From: Melioribacter sp.
Lineage (GTDB): Bacteria; Bacteroidota; Ignavibacteria; Ignavibacteriales; Melioribacteraceae
Assembly (NCBI GenBank): GCA_026417975.1
Contig: JAOACD010000007.1
Location: 167,572 to 231,571 of the forward strand
Direction: 5' to 3'
DNA: 64,000 bases
Made by a program: the position numbers and the translations under genes. Below are positions 9,748 through 20,721 of the stretch, in pieces. Position 1 is the stretch's first letter, and every line of letters starts with the position of its first letter. The notes under the pieces were generated by a model. The model saw only the letters and a list, made by a program, of their open reading frames with translations, was not told where the DNA came from and searched no databases.

Positions 9748-11100
9748 TTAAATATGATAAGTTTTTTTTGCGAATTCAGTTAGTTCATCTCTAAATGCTG
9801 GATGTGCTATTTCAATTAAGGCCCTTGCTCTTTCCTGGATGCTTTTACCAAAAAGATTTGCAATCCCATATTCAGTAACTACATAATGAACATCGCCACG
9901 AGTAGTAACCACTCCAGCACCAGGTTTAAGTGTTGGAACTATTTTAGAAAATTTCAAATCCTTAGTAGCAGAAGGGAGAGCAATAATGGGCTTTCCACCT
10001 TCTGAACGTGAAGCTCCACGGATAAAATCTAACTGGCCACCAATTCCACTAAAAAATTTTGTTCCTAAACTATCAGCACAAACTTGTCCAGTTAAATCAA
10101 TTTCTATAGCAGAATTAATAGCAACCATTTTATAATTTTGGGAAATTAAGAACGGGTCGTTTACGTATTCTTGTGGATGAAATTCAAAAATTGGATTATT
10201 ATCAATATAGTCATATAGTTTTTTTGTCCCAAGAACAAATCCAGCAATAACTTTTCCTGGATGCAAAGTTTTTTTCTCGCCGTTTACAACACCTTCTTCT
10301 ATTAAATCTATTAATCCATCCGAGAACATTTCTGTATGAACACCAAGATCATTCTTATTATGAAGATATCTCAGAACTGCATCTGGTATTGCACCTATTC
10401 CCATTTGCAAAGTCGAGCCATCTTCGATTAAACTTGCAACATTTCTACCAATTTTATCAAATATTTCGAGCATTTCAGATGTAATATCTGGATCTACCTG
10501 AGGCAATTCTTGAAGAGGTAAGTCAACTTCAACAATGTAGTCAATTTTATTAACATGAATAAAACTGTTTCCTAAACCTCTTGGCATTTGCTTATTAACT
10601 TGCGCAATTACGCATTTAGCTTTTTCTGCAGGAGTTTTAATATTTCCTACATCAATACCATAGCTGCAGAAACCATGTTCATCAGGAGGAGAAACATGTA
10701 TTAAAGCCACATCTGCTTGTATAATTCCTCTTTTAAATAACAATGTTACCTCAGAAAGAAATATTGGGATAAATTCTGCTCTACCTTCATTAATTGCTTG
10801 GCGAACATTAGCTCCAATAAAAAAAGCTTTGTGCTTAAAATGCTTTTCCATACCGGGCTTAACATATGGCAAATCCCCTACAACAAGAATGTGATAAATT
10901 TCAACATTATATAGTTCATCTTTTCTATTTACCATAGCATTAATTAATTCTAACGGAGCCGCACATCCAGGCTGCACAATAATTTTATCACCACTTTTAA
11001 TTATTTTAACTGCCTCTTCTGGAGTAGTAATTTTTGCATTATACTTTTTAATCCAAGCGGCGTTAGTAGGTTTATCAAATTTTATTTGTTCTGTTGTCAT
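9748..11100 (-). CDS. Acetyl-CoA hydrolase/transferase family (4-hydroxybutyrate CoA-transferase-like)
   Basis: Family-like sequence (MTTEQIKFDKPTNAAWIKKYNAKITTPEEAVKIIKSGDKIIVQPGCAAP...). Start moved from the 11163 ORF start to the ATG at 11100, because the longer ORF overlaps ald. Confidence 0.85.
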   Translation of the reverse strand: MTTEQIKFDKPTNAAWIKKYNAKITTPEEAVKIIKSGDKIIVQPGCAAPLELINAMVNRKDELYNVEIYHILVVGDLPYVKPGMEKHFKHKAFFIGANVRQAINEGRAEFIPIFLSEVTLLFKRGIIQADVALIHVSPPDEHGFCSYGIDVGNIKTPAEKAKCVIAQVNKQMPRGLGNSFIHVNKIDYIVEVDLPLQELPQVDPDITSEMLEIFDKIGRNVASLIEDGSTLQMGIGAIPDAVLRYLHNKNDLGVHTEMFSDGLIDLIEEGVVNGEKKTLHPGKVIAGFVLGTKKLYDYIDNNPIFEFHPQEYVNDPFLISQNYKMVAINSAIEIDLTGQVCADSLGTKFFSGIGGQLDFIRGASRSEGGKPIIALPSATKDLKFSKIVPTLKPGAGVVTTRGDVHYVVTEYGIANLFGKSIQERARALIEIAHPAFRDELTEFAKKTYHI

Positions 11101-11113
11101 AGGAAATATTATT

Positions 11114-12235
11114 TCAATTAGTTGGGAATACATGTAAACGTCGATACTCAAGCCCAAAAGCATCAGCTATTGCTTCATTAGTACAAAATCCATTATATGT
11201 ACAAACACCTTTAGCCAAACCAATATTGTTAATTAAAGCACGCGATAGACCATACTCAGCTATTTCATTTATATATTCCATTGATGCATTTGTTAATCCA
11301 TAACTAGCTGTTCTTGAAACAAGGGCAGGCATATTTGGTACACAATAATGAATAACATTATGTAAAATAAAAATAGGGTCTGAGAGAGTAGTAGGTCTAC
11401 TTGTTTCTACACATCCACCTTGGTCAATCGAAACATCAACAATCACTGCTCCTTTCTTCATAGATTTAACCATTTCTTCTGTTACTATGTGGGGTGTTTT
11501 ACCTGCCTTGATTTGAATAGCCCCTATTAATAAATCTGCGAACTTAACACCACGAGCAATTGTGTATTGATTAGCTGCAACTGTAGTTATGCTTTTAGAA
11601 ATTTCATCATTAATTTTTCTTAATTTTCTTAAATCTTTATCTAGGACAATAACATGAGCTCCCCTTGCATGTGCAGTTCTTGCAGCGTTAAAACCAACAA
11701 CTCCTGCCCCTATAATAACAACCGCAGCTGGAGCCACTCCAGCAATTCCCCCCATTAAAATACCTCTACCATATTTAAAATCACTACCAAGAAATCTTTC
11801 GCCTACTTGAACAGATAATTGTCCTGCAATTTCACTCATTGATTGTAATACTGGAAGTTGCTCATCTTTTTCAATTAATTCATAAGCTATAGCTGTAATT
11901 TTTTTTGACAATAATTTTTCAAGAATAATTTTCTTTCCAAGAGCCAAATAAAGAAAAGAAAAAATAATCTGTTCTTCTTGAAGCATATCTACTTCATCTT
12001 CAGTAAGTGGAGCTACCTTTACAATCATTTCTGAACGATGATAGACTTCCTCGACATTGTAGACTATTGTTGCACCCACTGCACGATATTCTTCATCTGT
12101 GAAATGACTTTCATATCCTGCGCCGGTTTCAATAAATACAGTATGTCCTGCTTGAACCAAAGTATTGACCCCTGCAGGTGCTAAAGCAACTCTTTTCTCT
12201 TCTCTATGTGTTTCTTTTGGTATCCCAATTCTCAT
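11114..12235 (-). CDS. ald: Alanine dehydrogenase
   Basis: MRIGIPKETHREEKRVALAPAGV...; GAGVVGFNAARTAHARGAHVIVLD Rossmann motif. Confidence 0.93.
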   Translation of the reverse strand: MRIGIPKETHREEKRVALAPAGVNTLVQAGHTVFIETGAGYESHFTDEEYRAVGATIVYNVEEVYHRSEMIVKVAPLTEDEVDMLQEEQIIFSFLYLALGKKIILEKLLSKKITAIAYELIEKDEQLPVLQSMSEIAGQLSVQVGERFLGSDFKYGRGILMGGIAGVAPAAVVIIGAGVVGFNAARTAHARGAHVIVLDKDLRKLRKINDEISKSITTVAANQYTIARGVKFADLLIGAIQIKAGKTPHIVTEEMVKSMKKGAVIVDVSIDQGGCVETSRPTTLSDPIFILHNVIHYCVPNMPALVSRTASYGLTNASMEYINEIAEYGLSRALINNIGLAKGVCTYNGFCTNEAIADAFGLEYRRLHVFPTN

Positions 12236-12318
12236 ATTAAAATGACTTCATTTTTCTTTTTTATTTCACCTTAAACAAAAATAAACATAATATATTTTCA
12301 AACAAATTGATCAAAGAA

Positions 12319-13275
12319 TTAAACTGGGGTTAATGGATTTTTACCATTTAAAACTGCAATAACATTCTTAGCAACAAGCTCTGCCATTTTTGTTCTAGTT
12401 TCTACAGTAGCACTACCAATGTGCGGTAATAAAAACACATTATCTAATTTTAATAATTCTGGATTGATATTTGGCTCGTTTTCATATACATCGAAACCTG
12501 CTGAAAATACTTTTTTCTTTTTTAATAATTCAATTAAAAATTTTTCTTCAATTACTTCTCCTCTGGAGGTATTAACAATAATTGCATTTTCCTTTAAAAA
12601 TCTAAGTTTCTCTCTATTCAACAGATGATATGTTTTCTCTGTTAAAGGGACATGAATTGAAATTATATCCGAATTTTTTAATAAATAATCTAAGCTCACT
12701 TTTTTTGCACCTATTACGTTTTCAATTTCTATATTACGTGACCTGCTATAGTATATTATGTTTGTTTTAAAAGCTTTCATACGAGAAGCCACTTCTGTAC
12801 CAATTCTACCAGCACCAATAATTCCTACTGTTTTATCTTTAATATCGTAACCAAGTAAAAGATCAGGTTTCCATCCTTTAAATTTTTTTTGACGCATCAT
12901 TTTGTTTGCTTCATTAAATCTTCTTGCACAAGCTAGAATAAGAGCAACTGCAACATCAGCTGTTGCATCAGTTAATACATCTGGTGTATTTGTTACAATT
13001 ATATTTTTGGATTTTGCATATTGTACATCAATATTATTATATCCAACAGCATAATTAGCTATAATCTTACATTTATTCAAATTATCTATTACTTCTTTAT
13101 CAATTTTATCGCTTAACAAACAAATTAAAGCATCAGCATCTTTAGCTCCTTTTATTAATTCTTTTTTTGTTATTGACCTTTCCTTATTAAACGTGTAGGT
13201 AATAAATCCATGCTTAGTAAGAAGAGCTTCAATGTTACCAGGCAATTTTTGAGTTATAAAAACTTTCTTTTTCAT
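12319..13275 (-). CDS. D-2-hydroxyacid dehydrogenase (glyoxylate/hydroxypyruvate reductase-like)
   Basis: GIIGAGRIGTEVASRMKAF NAD-binding motif; NTSRGEVI; LLPHIGSATVETR. Confidence 0.9.
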   Translation of the reverse strand: MKKKVFITQKLPGNIEALLTKHGFITYTFNKERSITKKELIKGAKDADALICLLSDKIDKEVIDNLNKCKIIANYAVGYNNIDVQYAKSKNIIVTNTPDVLTDATADVAVALILACARRFNEANKMMRQKKFKGWKPDLLLGYDIKDKTVGIIGAGRIGTEVASRMKAFKTNIIYYSRSRNIEIENVIGAKKVSLDYLLKNSDIISIHVPLTEKTYHLLNREKLRFLKENAIIVNTSRGEVIEEKFLIELLKKKKVFSAGFDVYENEPNINPELLKLDNVFLLPHIGSATVETRTKMAELVAKNVIAVLNGKNPLTPV

Positions 13276-13278
13276 ACT

Positions 13279-14889
13279 TCAACCAAAAATTAATTTAACA
13301 ATAAAAAAAGCACCTAATATTCCCGCAATATCAGCAAGAACACCTGCAGCTACAGCATGTCTTGTCCTCTTAATATTTACAGAACCAAAATACAAAGCAA
13401 GAACATAAAAAGTTGTTTCGGTACTACCCATAATAGTAGATACAAGAATTCCAATAAAAGAATCAGGTCCGTGCACTGAAATAATTTCAGACATAATTCC
13501 AAGCGACGCACTTCCTGAAAGAGGCCTCATTAATGCCATTGGTAAGGCTTCTGCAGGGAATCCTATTAAATTTGTAAGTGGGGACAATAAGTAAATTAAA
13601 AAATCCATAGCTCCGCTTACTCTAAAAATTCCAATTGCAATTAACATTGCAACAAGATATGGTATGATTCTTATTGCTACATTAAACCCTTCCTTTGCCC
13701 CTTCTATAAATACTTCATAAATTTTTATTTTTCTAGCAAAACCATAACAAACAAAAAGAAATATTATTAATGGAATAGCTAAAACTGAAATCAATTGTAT
13801 TGTTTCTCTAATAAGTTCAATATCAAAATTTATTAGTATATTTTTCAATTCTGTTAATGAAAGAAAAATTAGTAATGCTATAATAAAGACAAGGGTGATA
13901 ATTTTTTTATAATTCTTTCTTATCGATGCTATAACTTGTTCTAGATTAAACGGAAATTTCTCCAAAGTTTTTGCCGCAATTATTCCTGTTAAAGTTGCAC
14001 ACAAAGCACCAAAAAAAGAAGTCCCAATAATTATAGCAGGATTACTACTTCCTGCGGCAGCTCTTATAGCAATTGCTGTAGCAGGTATCAATGTTAACCC
14101 CGCAGTATTTATAGCAAGAAAAGTACACATAGCATTAGTTGCAACTCCCTTATTACTATTGAGTTTATCAAGTTCTTCCATAGCTTTAAGCCCAAAAGGG
14201 GTGGCTGCATTTCCTAAGCCTAACATATTTGCTGATATATTCATAATTATAGATGCAATTGCTGGATGGTCTTGTGGAACATCGGGGAATAAAAATTTTG
14301 TAATTGGCCTAACTAATTTCGAAATTAATGTTATTAAACCTGCTTCTTCTGCAATTTTCATTATCCCTAACCATAAAGCCATAATACCAATTAAGCCAAT
14401 AGCAATTTTTACAGCATTTTCTGCATAATCAATAATTGCATTTGTCACTTCTTTCATCTTCAAGAACGAAACTTTTTCCAAATACAAGTTAGCAGAATAA
14501 TTAAGCGAATCAAGTTTTTTACTTAAAATCAATCTTCCTGTTATATCATAATCTTTCCCAGAAGACTTAGCAATTTCTTTCCATATCTTAGGAGCTGTTT
14601 CATCTATTTTTAGGTAAACAGAAAAAGAATTTTTATTATCTCTAGCCAAAGTTATTTTTTGTTTAATGTCATGTTTAATAGTAGTTTTGTAGAAGCTATT
14701 AAACTCTTTTAAAGTTATTAAAACTTCTGCACTGATAGTTTTGGACTTATTAATATCATCTTCGAAATTTATTATAACATTTAATGGATGATTATTTTTA
14801 TACTTATCGTTAGAAAGGTCTTTAATGTCGAGAGTAAAAGCTGTTATAATTCCTAATGCCAATAATGTAAGCCAGATATAATTGAGCAT
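13279..14889 (-). CDS. Nucleoside-recognition (Gate) domain membrane protein, SpmA/SpmB-like fusion
   Basis: Two gate-like halves (ISANMLGLGNAATPFGLKAMEELD; MRPLSGSASLGIMSEIISVHGPDSFIGILVSTIMGSTETTFYVLALYFG) in one 536-aa polytopic protein. Confidence 0.85.
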   Translation of the reverse strand: MLNYIWLTLLALGIITAFTLDIKDLSNDKYKNNHPLNVIINFEDDINKSKTISAEVLITLKEFNSFYKTTIKHDIKQKITLARDNKNSFSVYLKIDETAPKIWKEIAKSSGKDYDITGRLILSKKLDSLNYSANLYLEKVSFLKMKEVTNAIIDYAENAVKIAIGLIGIMALWLGIMKIAEEAGLITLISKLVRPITKFLFPDVPQDHPAIASIIMNISANMLGLGNAATPFGLKAMEELDKLNSNKGVATNAMCTFLAINTAGLTLIPATAIAIRAAAGSSNPAIIIGTSFFGALCATLTGIIAAKTLEKFPFNLEQVIASIRKNYKKIITLVFIIALLIFLSLTELKNILINFDIELIRETIQLISVLAIPLIIFLFVCYGFARKIKIYEVFIEGAKEGFNVAIRIIPYLVAMLIAIGIFRVSGAMDFLIYLLSPLTNLIGFPAEALPMALMRPLSGSASLGIMSEIISVHGPDSFIGILVSTIMGSTETTFYVLALYFGSVNIKRTRHAVAAGVLADIAGILGAFFIVKLIFG

Positions 14890-14983
14890 TTTTATAATTT
14901 AATAGATTTTATATTGACAAATTAAAAATTAATATGAAAAAAGAAAGTTTTTTAATTAGGCATTAAAAAAAATAAGAGGTGAT

Positions 14984-15745
14984 ATGAAAATAGGACTTGT
15001 TCAATTTTCACCAATATGGGAAAACAAAGCAGCAAGCATACAAAAAATTGATTTTATGATAAATTCTATTAACGAAAAAATTGATTTATTAATTTTTCCC
15101 GAATTGACTTTAACTGGCTTTACAATGAATACTAATAAGTTTGCTGAGGAAATCGATGGCGAAGGAATGAAATACTTTATCGCGCTTTCTAAACGATTAA
15201 AGGCAAACATATTTTTCGGAATAATAGAAAAAAGTGAGAACGTTTTTTACAATTCATTAATACATTTAGACAGAAATGGTTTAATTAATGCATGCTATAG
15301 AAAAATACATCCTTTTACTCACACAAAAGAGGATAAGTTTTATAGTGCAGGGGATGAAATTGTAATTACTAAAATAGAACAGACAAAAATTGGATTGAGC
15401 ATTTGTTACGATTTAAGATTTCCAGAACTATTCAGACTATATGCCAAGCAACAGGCAGAAATTATGGTAAATATTGCAAATTGGCCTATTGATAGAATTG
15501 AACATTGGAAAACTTTATTAAAAGCAAGAGCAATAGAAAATCAATGTTTTATGTTAGGAGTAAACAGAACTGGTAATGACCCATATTTTCAATACAATGG
15601 TTTTAGTGCTATAATAGATCCATTAGGTAATATTATTCATATGGCAGAAAATGAAGAAAAAATAATAATAAGCGAATTAGACTTAAATAAAATAAACGAA
15701 ACAAGAAATAATTTTCAGTTTTTGAAAGATATAAAATTAATATAG
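14984..15745 (+). CDS. Carbon-nitrogen hydrolase (nitrilase superfamily, omega-amidase-like)
   Basis: FPELTLTGF, YRKIHPF and GLSICYDLRFPEL carry the Glu-Lys-Cys triad. Confidence 0.9.
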   Translation: MKIGLVQFSPIWENKAASIQKIDFMINSINEKIDLLIFPELTLTGFTMNTNKFAEEIDGEGMKYFIALSKRLKANIFFGIIEKSENVFYNSLIHLDRNGLINACYRKIHPFTHTKEDKFYSAGDEIVITKIEQTKIGLSICYDLRFPELFRLYAKQQAEIMVNIANWPIDRIEHWKTLLKARAIENQCFMLGVNRTGNDPYFQYNGFSAIIDPLGNIIHMAENEEKIIISELDLNKINETRNNFQFLKDIKLI

Positions 15746-15820
15746 TTGTAAATTAAGTATTCTTAAAATAAACTATGATTGATTACAAACCAATTTAATT
15801 ATATTACAAAAACTTATAAA

Positions 15821-16444
15821 TCAAAGTCCATTCAATTCGGTTCTATATTGATTTAAAACATAAACTAGATCCTTTGCTTCCATAATTGTAGACATAACAG
15901 CTACTCCTGCTGCGCCAGCAGATAAACATTCTTTAACTCTATCAGGAGTTACTCCACCAATAGCAAAAACGGGCAATTTTATAGAAGAAGTAATTTCAGC
16001 AAGTTTATCTATACCTTGTGGATTTCCATAATTTATTTTTGATGGAGTAGAAAATATTGGACCAAAAACAATAAAATCAGCACCTTCATTTTCTGCTTGA
16101 AAAGCACTTTCCAATGAGTGACAACTTACACCTATCAAGTGTTTAGGGTACATATATTTTACTAATTTTATGTTTAAGCCATTTTCTTTACAATGAATTC
16201 CATGAACGCTAACATTATTAACAACATTCAAATTATTATTAATAAAAAACTTCACTTTGTTCACAATTTTTGAAGTTAATTTTTTGGTTAAATATATAAG
16301 CTCATCATCAGATAAATCATTTTCTCGTATTTGGATTGCTTTCACACCATAATCAGCTGCTAACCCCAGAATCTCCTCTAATGTTAAAAACTTACACAAT
16401 TTGCGATTTGTAACTAAATATAGTTTAAAATCAATTTTACTCAT
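15821..16444 (-). CDS. thiE: Thiamine phosphate synthase
   Basis: KAIQIREND..., [42 protein letters not shown] at 16444 preferred over the upstream TTG. Confidence 0.9.
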   Translation of the reverse strand: MSKIDFKLYLVTNRKLCKFLTLEEILGLAADYGVKAIQIRENDLSDDELIYLTKKLTSKIVNKVKFFINNNLNVVNNVSVHGIHCKENGLNIKLVKYMYPKHLIGVSCHSLESAFQAENEGADFIVFGPIFSTPSKINYGNPQGIDKLAEITSSIKLPVFAIGGVTPDRVKECLSAGAAGVAVMSTIMEAKDLVYVLNQYRTELNGL

Positions 16445-17216
16445 GCCTACCAATTATTCCTTCTAATGGACTAGAAGCAGTAGCATATAATTTTTTAGGG
16501 ATTCTGCCAGCTTCGTAAGCCAAACGTCCTGCTTTCGCTGCATAGTTCATTGCTTTAGCCATTTTTACTGGATTTTGAGCACATGCTACAGCCGTATTTA
16601 ACAATACACCATCAACTCCTAATTCAAATGCAATTGATACATCCGACGCAGTCCCTACTCCAGCATCTATTATTATAGGCAAATCAATCAATTCTCTAAT
16701 AATCCGAATATTGTAAGGGTTCCTTATCCCCATGCCTGAACCAATAGGGGCACCTAAAGGCATTATAGCAGCACACCCAATATCTGCAAGTTTTTTACAT
16801 GAAACAGGGTCATCGTTACAATAAGGTAACACAACAAAGCCTTCTTTTACTAATGCATCTGCTGCCTTCAATAGTTCAGGAATATCTGGAAAGAGTGTTT
16901 CATCATCACCTATAACTTCCAATTTAATCCAATTTGTATTCAAAGCTTCTCTTGCAAGTTTAGCTGTTAAAATTGCTTCTTTTGCAGTATAACAGCCTGC
17001 AGTATTAGGTAATATAAAAAAATTATTGTCTAACAATATCTGTATTAAGTTTTCTTTTTCTTTATTATCTATATTGACTCTTCTTATTGCTACTGTAACA
17101 ATCTCCGTTTCGCTTGCTTTAAGCGCTTCTAATAATATTTTATAATTAGGATATTTAGCTGTACCTAAAATCAATCTTGATTTAAACTCTTTATCTGCTA
17201 TTTTCAAATTTTCCAT
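16437..17216 (-). CDS. thiG: Thiazole synthase
   Basis: [44 protein letters not shown]. Start at ATG 17216, preceded by AGGAAGG. Confidence 0.95.
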   Translation of the reverse strand: MENLKIADKEFKSRLILGTAKYPNYKILLEALKASETEIVTVAIRRVNIDNKEKENLIQILLDNNFFILPNTAGCYTAKEAILTAKLAREALNTNWIKLEVIGDDETLFPDIPELLKAADALVKEGFVVLPYCNDDPVSCKKLADIGCAAIMPLGAPIGSGMGIRNPYNIRIIRELIDLPIIIDAGVGTASDVSIAFELGVDGVLLNTAVACAQNPVKMAKAMNYAAKAGRLAYEAGRIPKKLYATASSPLEGIIGRHE

Positions 17217-17247
17217 AATGCCTTCCTTTTTAATTAAAAAAATTAAT

Positions 17248-17463
17248 TTATCCACCTTGAACTGCTTTGACTATTTCTATTTGGTCGCCGTCTTTAATAA
17301 TCTGTTCCTTCCAATGTTCTTTAGAGATGATAGTCTCATTAATAGCTATAGCTATATTTTTATCGGTGATATCAAAGTATATTAATAAGTCTTCAACTGA
17401 TATATATTGACTATTAATATCTAATATTTTTTCTTTTCCATTTACTATCAATTTCATATACAA
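17248..17463 (-). CDS. thiS: Sulfur carrier protein ThiS
   Basis: 71 aa beta-grasp protein ending in AVQGG; located between thiO and thiG. Confidence 0.93.
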   Translation of the reverse strand: MYMKLIVNGKEKILDINSQYISVEDLLIYFDITDKNIAIAINETIISKEHWKEQIIKDGDQIEIVKAVQGG

Positions 17464-18621
17464 TCATGTTTTTTTATAAAATCTTGAAAGATGAAAATTA
17501 GTTAAAATATCAGCATATGATATACCTATATTGGAATCTTTGCCATAGAATTTTGATACTAGTAAATGAGAAATTGCATATGATGTTATAGGAGCTAATA
17601 AAATTCCGTGCCTATAATGACCAGTTGCATAAAAAAGGTTTTCAATTTCTGTATCGCTTACAATAGGACAGTTATCAGGTGTTGCTGGCCTTAAACCCAC
17701 TTTTATTTCTTTTATTTCAAGGTCATAAATCGAAGGTGCTGCTTCCCAACCACGTCTTAATAGCCACATTATTTCTCCAGCTGTAGGTTTTAAATCAAAT
17801 CCAACATCTTCATTAGAAGCTCCTATCAATAATCTTCCATCCGATTTCGGAGTAAGATAGACATCTGGCGCGCGTATAATATGTGATAACTTGTAGGAAT
17901 CTTTTGAAACTAAAGCTACAATTTGACCTTTTACAGGTCTTACAGGTGGTAATAAATATTCTGGAATACCTTTAATTTTTTTTGACCAAGCACCAGCAGC
18001 AATTACAATAAAGCAATTTGATACATCCAAGCATTCATTATCCAATATAATTCTAGAAGCTTTATAATTTTTTATTTCTAACTCATTAACACTTATGCCA
18101 TCTAAAATTTTTCCACCAAGTTTATTTACAGCATTTTTTAATAAGTGAATAAGTGTTCTATTATCTATTTCTCCCTCTTCTGGAATCCATATCCCCGCTA
18201 TAGTTTTAGGGGACAAGCAAGGTTCCTTCTGTCTAATTTCTTCTCCATCTAACCACGATACTGGAAAATTATTTTGCTCATAAAAATTAAATATACGCCT
18301 TATTCTTTCCACATCATCTCTATTAAAGCCTATTATTAATGAACCGCATTTATCAATTTTGAGCTCAATTCCTGTATCTTCTTTTAGCTCGTCTAAAAAT
18401 TTTGGATATAAATAAAAACTTTCTTTACAAAGATTAAATAATGTTAGTTCTTCAAAATAAGCTTCTGAAAATGGAGAAAGCATGCCTGCAGATACCCAAC
18501 TTGTTGAATTTTCTAAATGGTCTCTATTATAAACCTCAACAAAAAAACCTCTCTTTAGTAATTGCCATGCTATAGAAAGGCCTATTACCCCTCCACCTAT
18601 AATTACAACTTTTTGTTTCAT
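17464..18621 (-). CDS. thiO: Glycine oxidase ThiO (FAD-dependent)
   Basis: VVIIGGGVIGLSIAWQLLKRGF FAD motif; PVRPVKGQIVAL; GHYRHGILLAPITS. First gene after the TPP riboswitch. Confidence 0.93.
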   Translation of the reverse strand: MKQKVVIIGGGVIGLSIAWQLLKRGFFVEVYNRDHLENSTSWVSAGMLSPFSEAYFEELTLFNLCKESFYLYPKFLDELKEDTGIELKIDKCGSLIIGFNRDDVERIRRIFNFYEQNNFPVSWLDGEEIRQKEPCLSPKTIAGIWIPEEGEIDNRTLIHLLKNAVNKLGGKILDGISVNELEIKNYKASRIILDNECLDVSNCFIVIAAGAWSKKIKGIPEYLLPPVRPVKGQIVALVSKDSYKLSHIIRAPDVYLTPKSDGRLLIGASNEDVGFDLKPTAGEIMWLLRRGWEAAPSIYDLEIKEIKVGLRPATPDNCPIVSDTEIENLFYATGHYRHGILLAPITSYAISHLLVSKFYGKDSNIGISYADILTNFHLSRFYKKT

Positions 18622-18650
18622 ATGTTAAAAACTTTTTTTTACAAAAATAA

Positions 18651-18686
18651 AAAAGCCGTTTTCATTAAAATTAGGAAAACGGCTTT
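18651..18686 (-). terminator. Intrinsic terminator of the TPP riboswitch expression platform
   Basis: Minus strand AAAGCCGTTTTC-CTAATTTTAAT-GAAAACGGCTTT followed by T-rich sequence, 30 nt upstream of thiO. Confidence 0.85.
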
Positions 18687-18694
18687 AACTTTGT

Positions 18695-18780
18695 TTCCGT
18701 TTTCCTACGCAAGTATTACCTTGCTCAGGTTCAAGGGTATAATCTCAGCCTGCTATACGCAAGCACCCCTAACGGAAGTA
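18695..18780 (-). promoter_or_regulatory. TPP (THI element) riboswitch aptamer
   Basis: Minus strand TTCCGTTAGGGGTGCTTGCGTATAGCAGGCTGAGATTATACCCTTGAACCTGAGCAAGGTAATACTTGCGTAGGAAAACGGAA, with the conserved CUGAGA and ACCUGA blocks and a TTCCGTT/AACGGAA P1 stem. Confidence 0.96.
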
Positions 18781-18896
18781 AGAATTTATAAACTGAAAAG
18801 AACTATTAACAAACTTACTTAAAAAGTAAAGTATATAAAAAGTTTTACTCAAAGTTAATAAATTCTATAATAAAATACTTTTTCTAATAAATTAAT

Positions 18897-19628
18897 TTAA
18901 TTCTTTTTAATATAAGAGAAAAATAATTTCAAAAGCTTACTTGATTGTGGAGTATTTTTCAAGCTTTTTAAAATTGATAAAATCTTCTTTTTTCTTTCTA
19001 AATTTTTAACTCTATCGAGTGACTTTAACAAATATTCATTCATTATATTTTTATCAAACTCTGGATGGAATTGAACTCCCCAAATATTCTCACCAATTCT
19101 ATAAGCATATATTGAATCACTTTTATCATATGCAAGTATTTGAGCGTTCACTGGCAAAGAAAAAACAGATTGTGAGTGAGAGACATTCGCAAAAAATCTT
19201 TTAGGTAAACTTGAAAACAATTTATCATCATTTGCATTGTTGGTTAATTTAATTTGTATACTTCCCATCTTTTCGCCACCTGGATGATAATCAACATAAC
19301 CACCTAGAGCTTTTGCAATCAATTGATGTCCATAACAGATACCTAGAACAGGTATATTTTCAGTTAACAGCAATGGGATCCACTTTTCAACTTTAAGGCT
19401 CCAGTCTTTATTTTCTGTTACCATTGAATGTGAACCTGTAATTATAACACCTAAGCAATTCGATAACTTAGGCAAGGATTCGCCCTCAACAACATTTATA
19501 ACTTGAATATTGCTATTTAAATCCTTGCCCAAACCTTTAATAATCCAATCTTCAAAATCTCCATATTTTTTTCTTACACTATAAAAAGTGGATCCCATTT
19601 TAAGTATGTAAAGTTTCTTACCCTTCAT
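18897..19628 (-). CDS. Class I glutamine amidotransferase (GMP-synthase-type GATase domain)
   Basis: GVIITGSHSMV, LGICYGHQLIAKALGG, WGVQFHPEFD. Confidence 0.88.
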   Translation of the reverse strand: MKGKKLYILKMGSTFYSVRKKYGDFEDWIIKGLGKDLNSNIQVINVVEGESLPKLSNCLGVIITGSHSMVTENKDWSLKVEKWIPLLLTENIPVLGICYGHQLIAKALGGYVDYHPGGEKMGSIQIKLTNNANDDKLFSSLPKRFFANVSHSQSVFSLPVNAQILAYDKSDSIYAYRIGENIWGVQFHPEFDKNIMNEYLLKSLDRVKNLERKKKILSILKSLKNTPQSSKLLKLFFSYIKKN

Positions 19629-19631
19629 AAA

Positions 19632-19982
<351 letters not shown>

Positions 19983-19996
19983 TTATTTTTGAAAAA

Positions 19997-20704
19997 TTAT
20001 AGTGAAATACCTACGACATAAAAAATACTTTCTTGAGAAGGATTCAAAATAATCGAACCAAAAATTGGTAAACTAAATTCATTTGTTATGGTAATCGTTT
20101 TTGATACAGTAAATCCTAAATTAATAATGTCAAACTTATCAGTTAAATAATACTTATTTTCATCTCCTGGGGTAACTCCTGCAAAGATATTTAGAGCAAC
20201 TCCACTTATAGATGTACTATAGCCCAATTGAAAATAAATTGGATTATTAGGAATATTATGAACAAATATATTTGCAGAGAGACTTATCGGAAAAGATTCT
20301 GGGCCATTATAGTTTAAATTAATTTCCAAATTATGAGCTCCTGGGCCATCTTCAGAATCATAATTAGAAAAGTTAAAGAATTTAATACCATTATCTGGAT
20401 TAATATAATCTGTAAAGCCTAATGAAATGCTACCTGCACTTTGTAAAGAAATAGCATATGAAGCATAAATATCAATTTCGCTAAGTGCTGCATTTTTTAC
20501 TATTGGATATGCTCCCCAAAAACCAAGTGTAAAATTTCCAGCATTAAATTTAATATTAGGTTGAATACTCGGAACATTTCCTCCCAAATCTATACCACGC
20601 CATATATATCTACTAACAAAATCTGTATTTACAGAAATACTTTGTGAAAAAATGCTTGAAACAGAAAAAAGTAACACTAATAATATTTTATAGAAAGTTC
20701 TCAT
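19997..20704 (-). CDS. Putative outer-membrane porin (TorF-like family)
   Basis: Signal peptide, then SISVNTDFVSRYIWRGIDLGG...PSIQPNIKFNAGNFTLGFWGAYP, a beta-barrel pattern; lies between amt and PII. Confidence 0.7.
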   Translation of the reverse strand: MRTFYKILLVLLFSVSSIFSQSISVNTDFVSRYIWRGIDLGGNVPSIQPNIKFNAGNFTLGFWGAYPIVKNAALSEIDIYASYAISLQSAGSISLGFTDYINPDNGIKFFNFSNYDSEDGPGAHNLEINLNYNGPESFPISLSANIFVHNIPNNPIYFQLGYSTSISGVALNIFAGVTPGDENKYYLTDKFDIINLGFTVSKTITITNEFSLPIFGSIILNPSQESIFYVVGISL

Positions 20705-20721
20705 TTTTCCTCCTTTATAGT

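Noticed and set aside
11101-11163. Extended start of the CoA-transferase (MLLGLSIDVYMYSQLIEIIFP...)
   Set aside because: Overlaps the 3' end of ald; the family N-terminus begins near MTTEQIKFDK.
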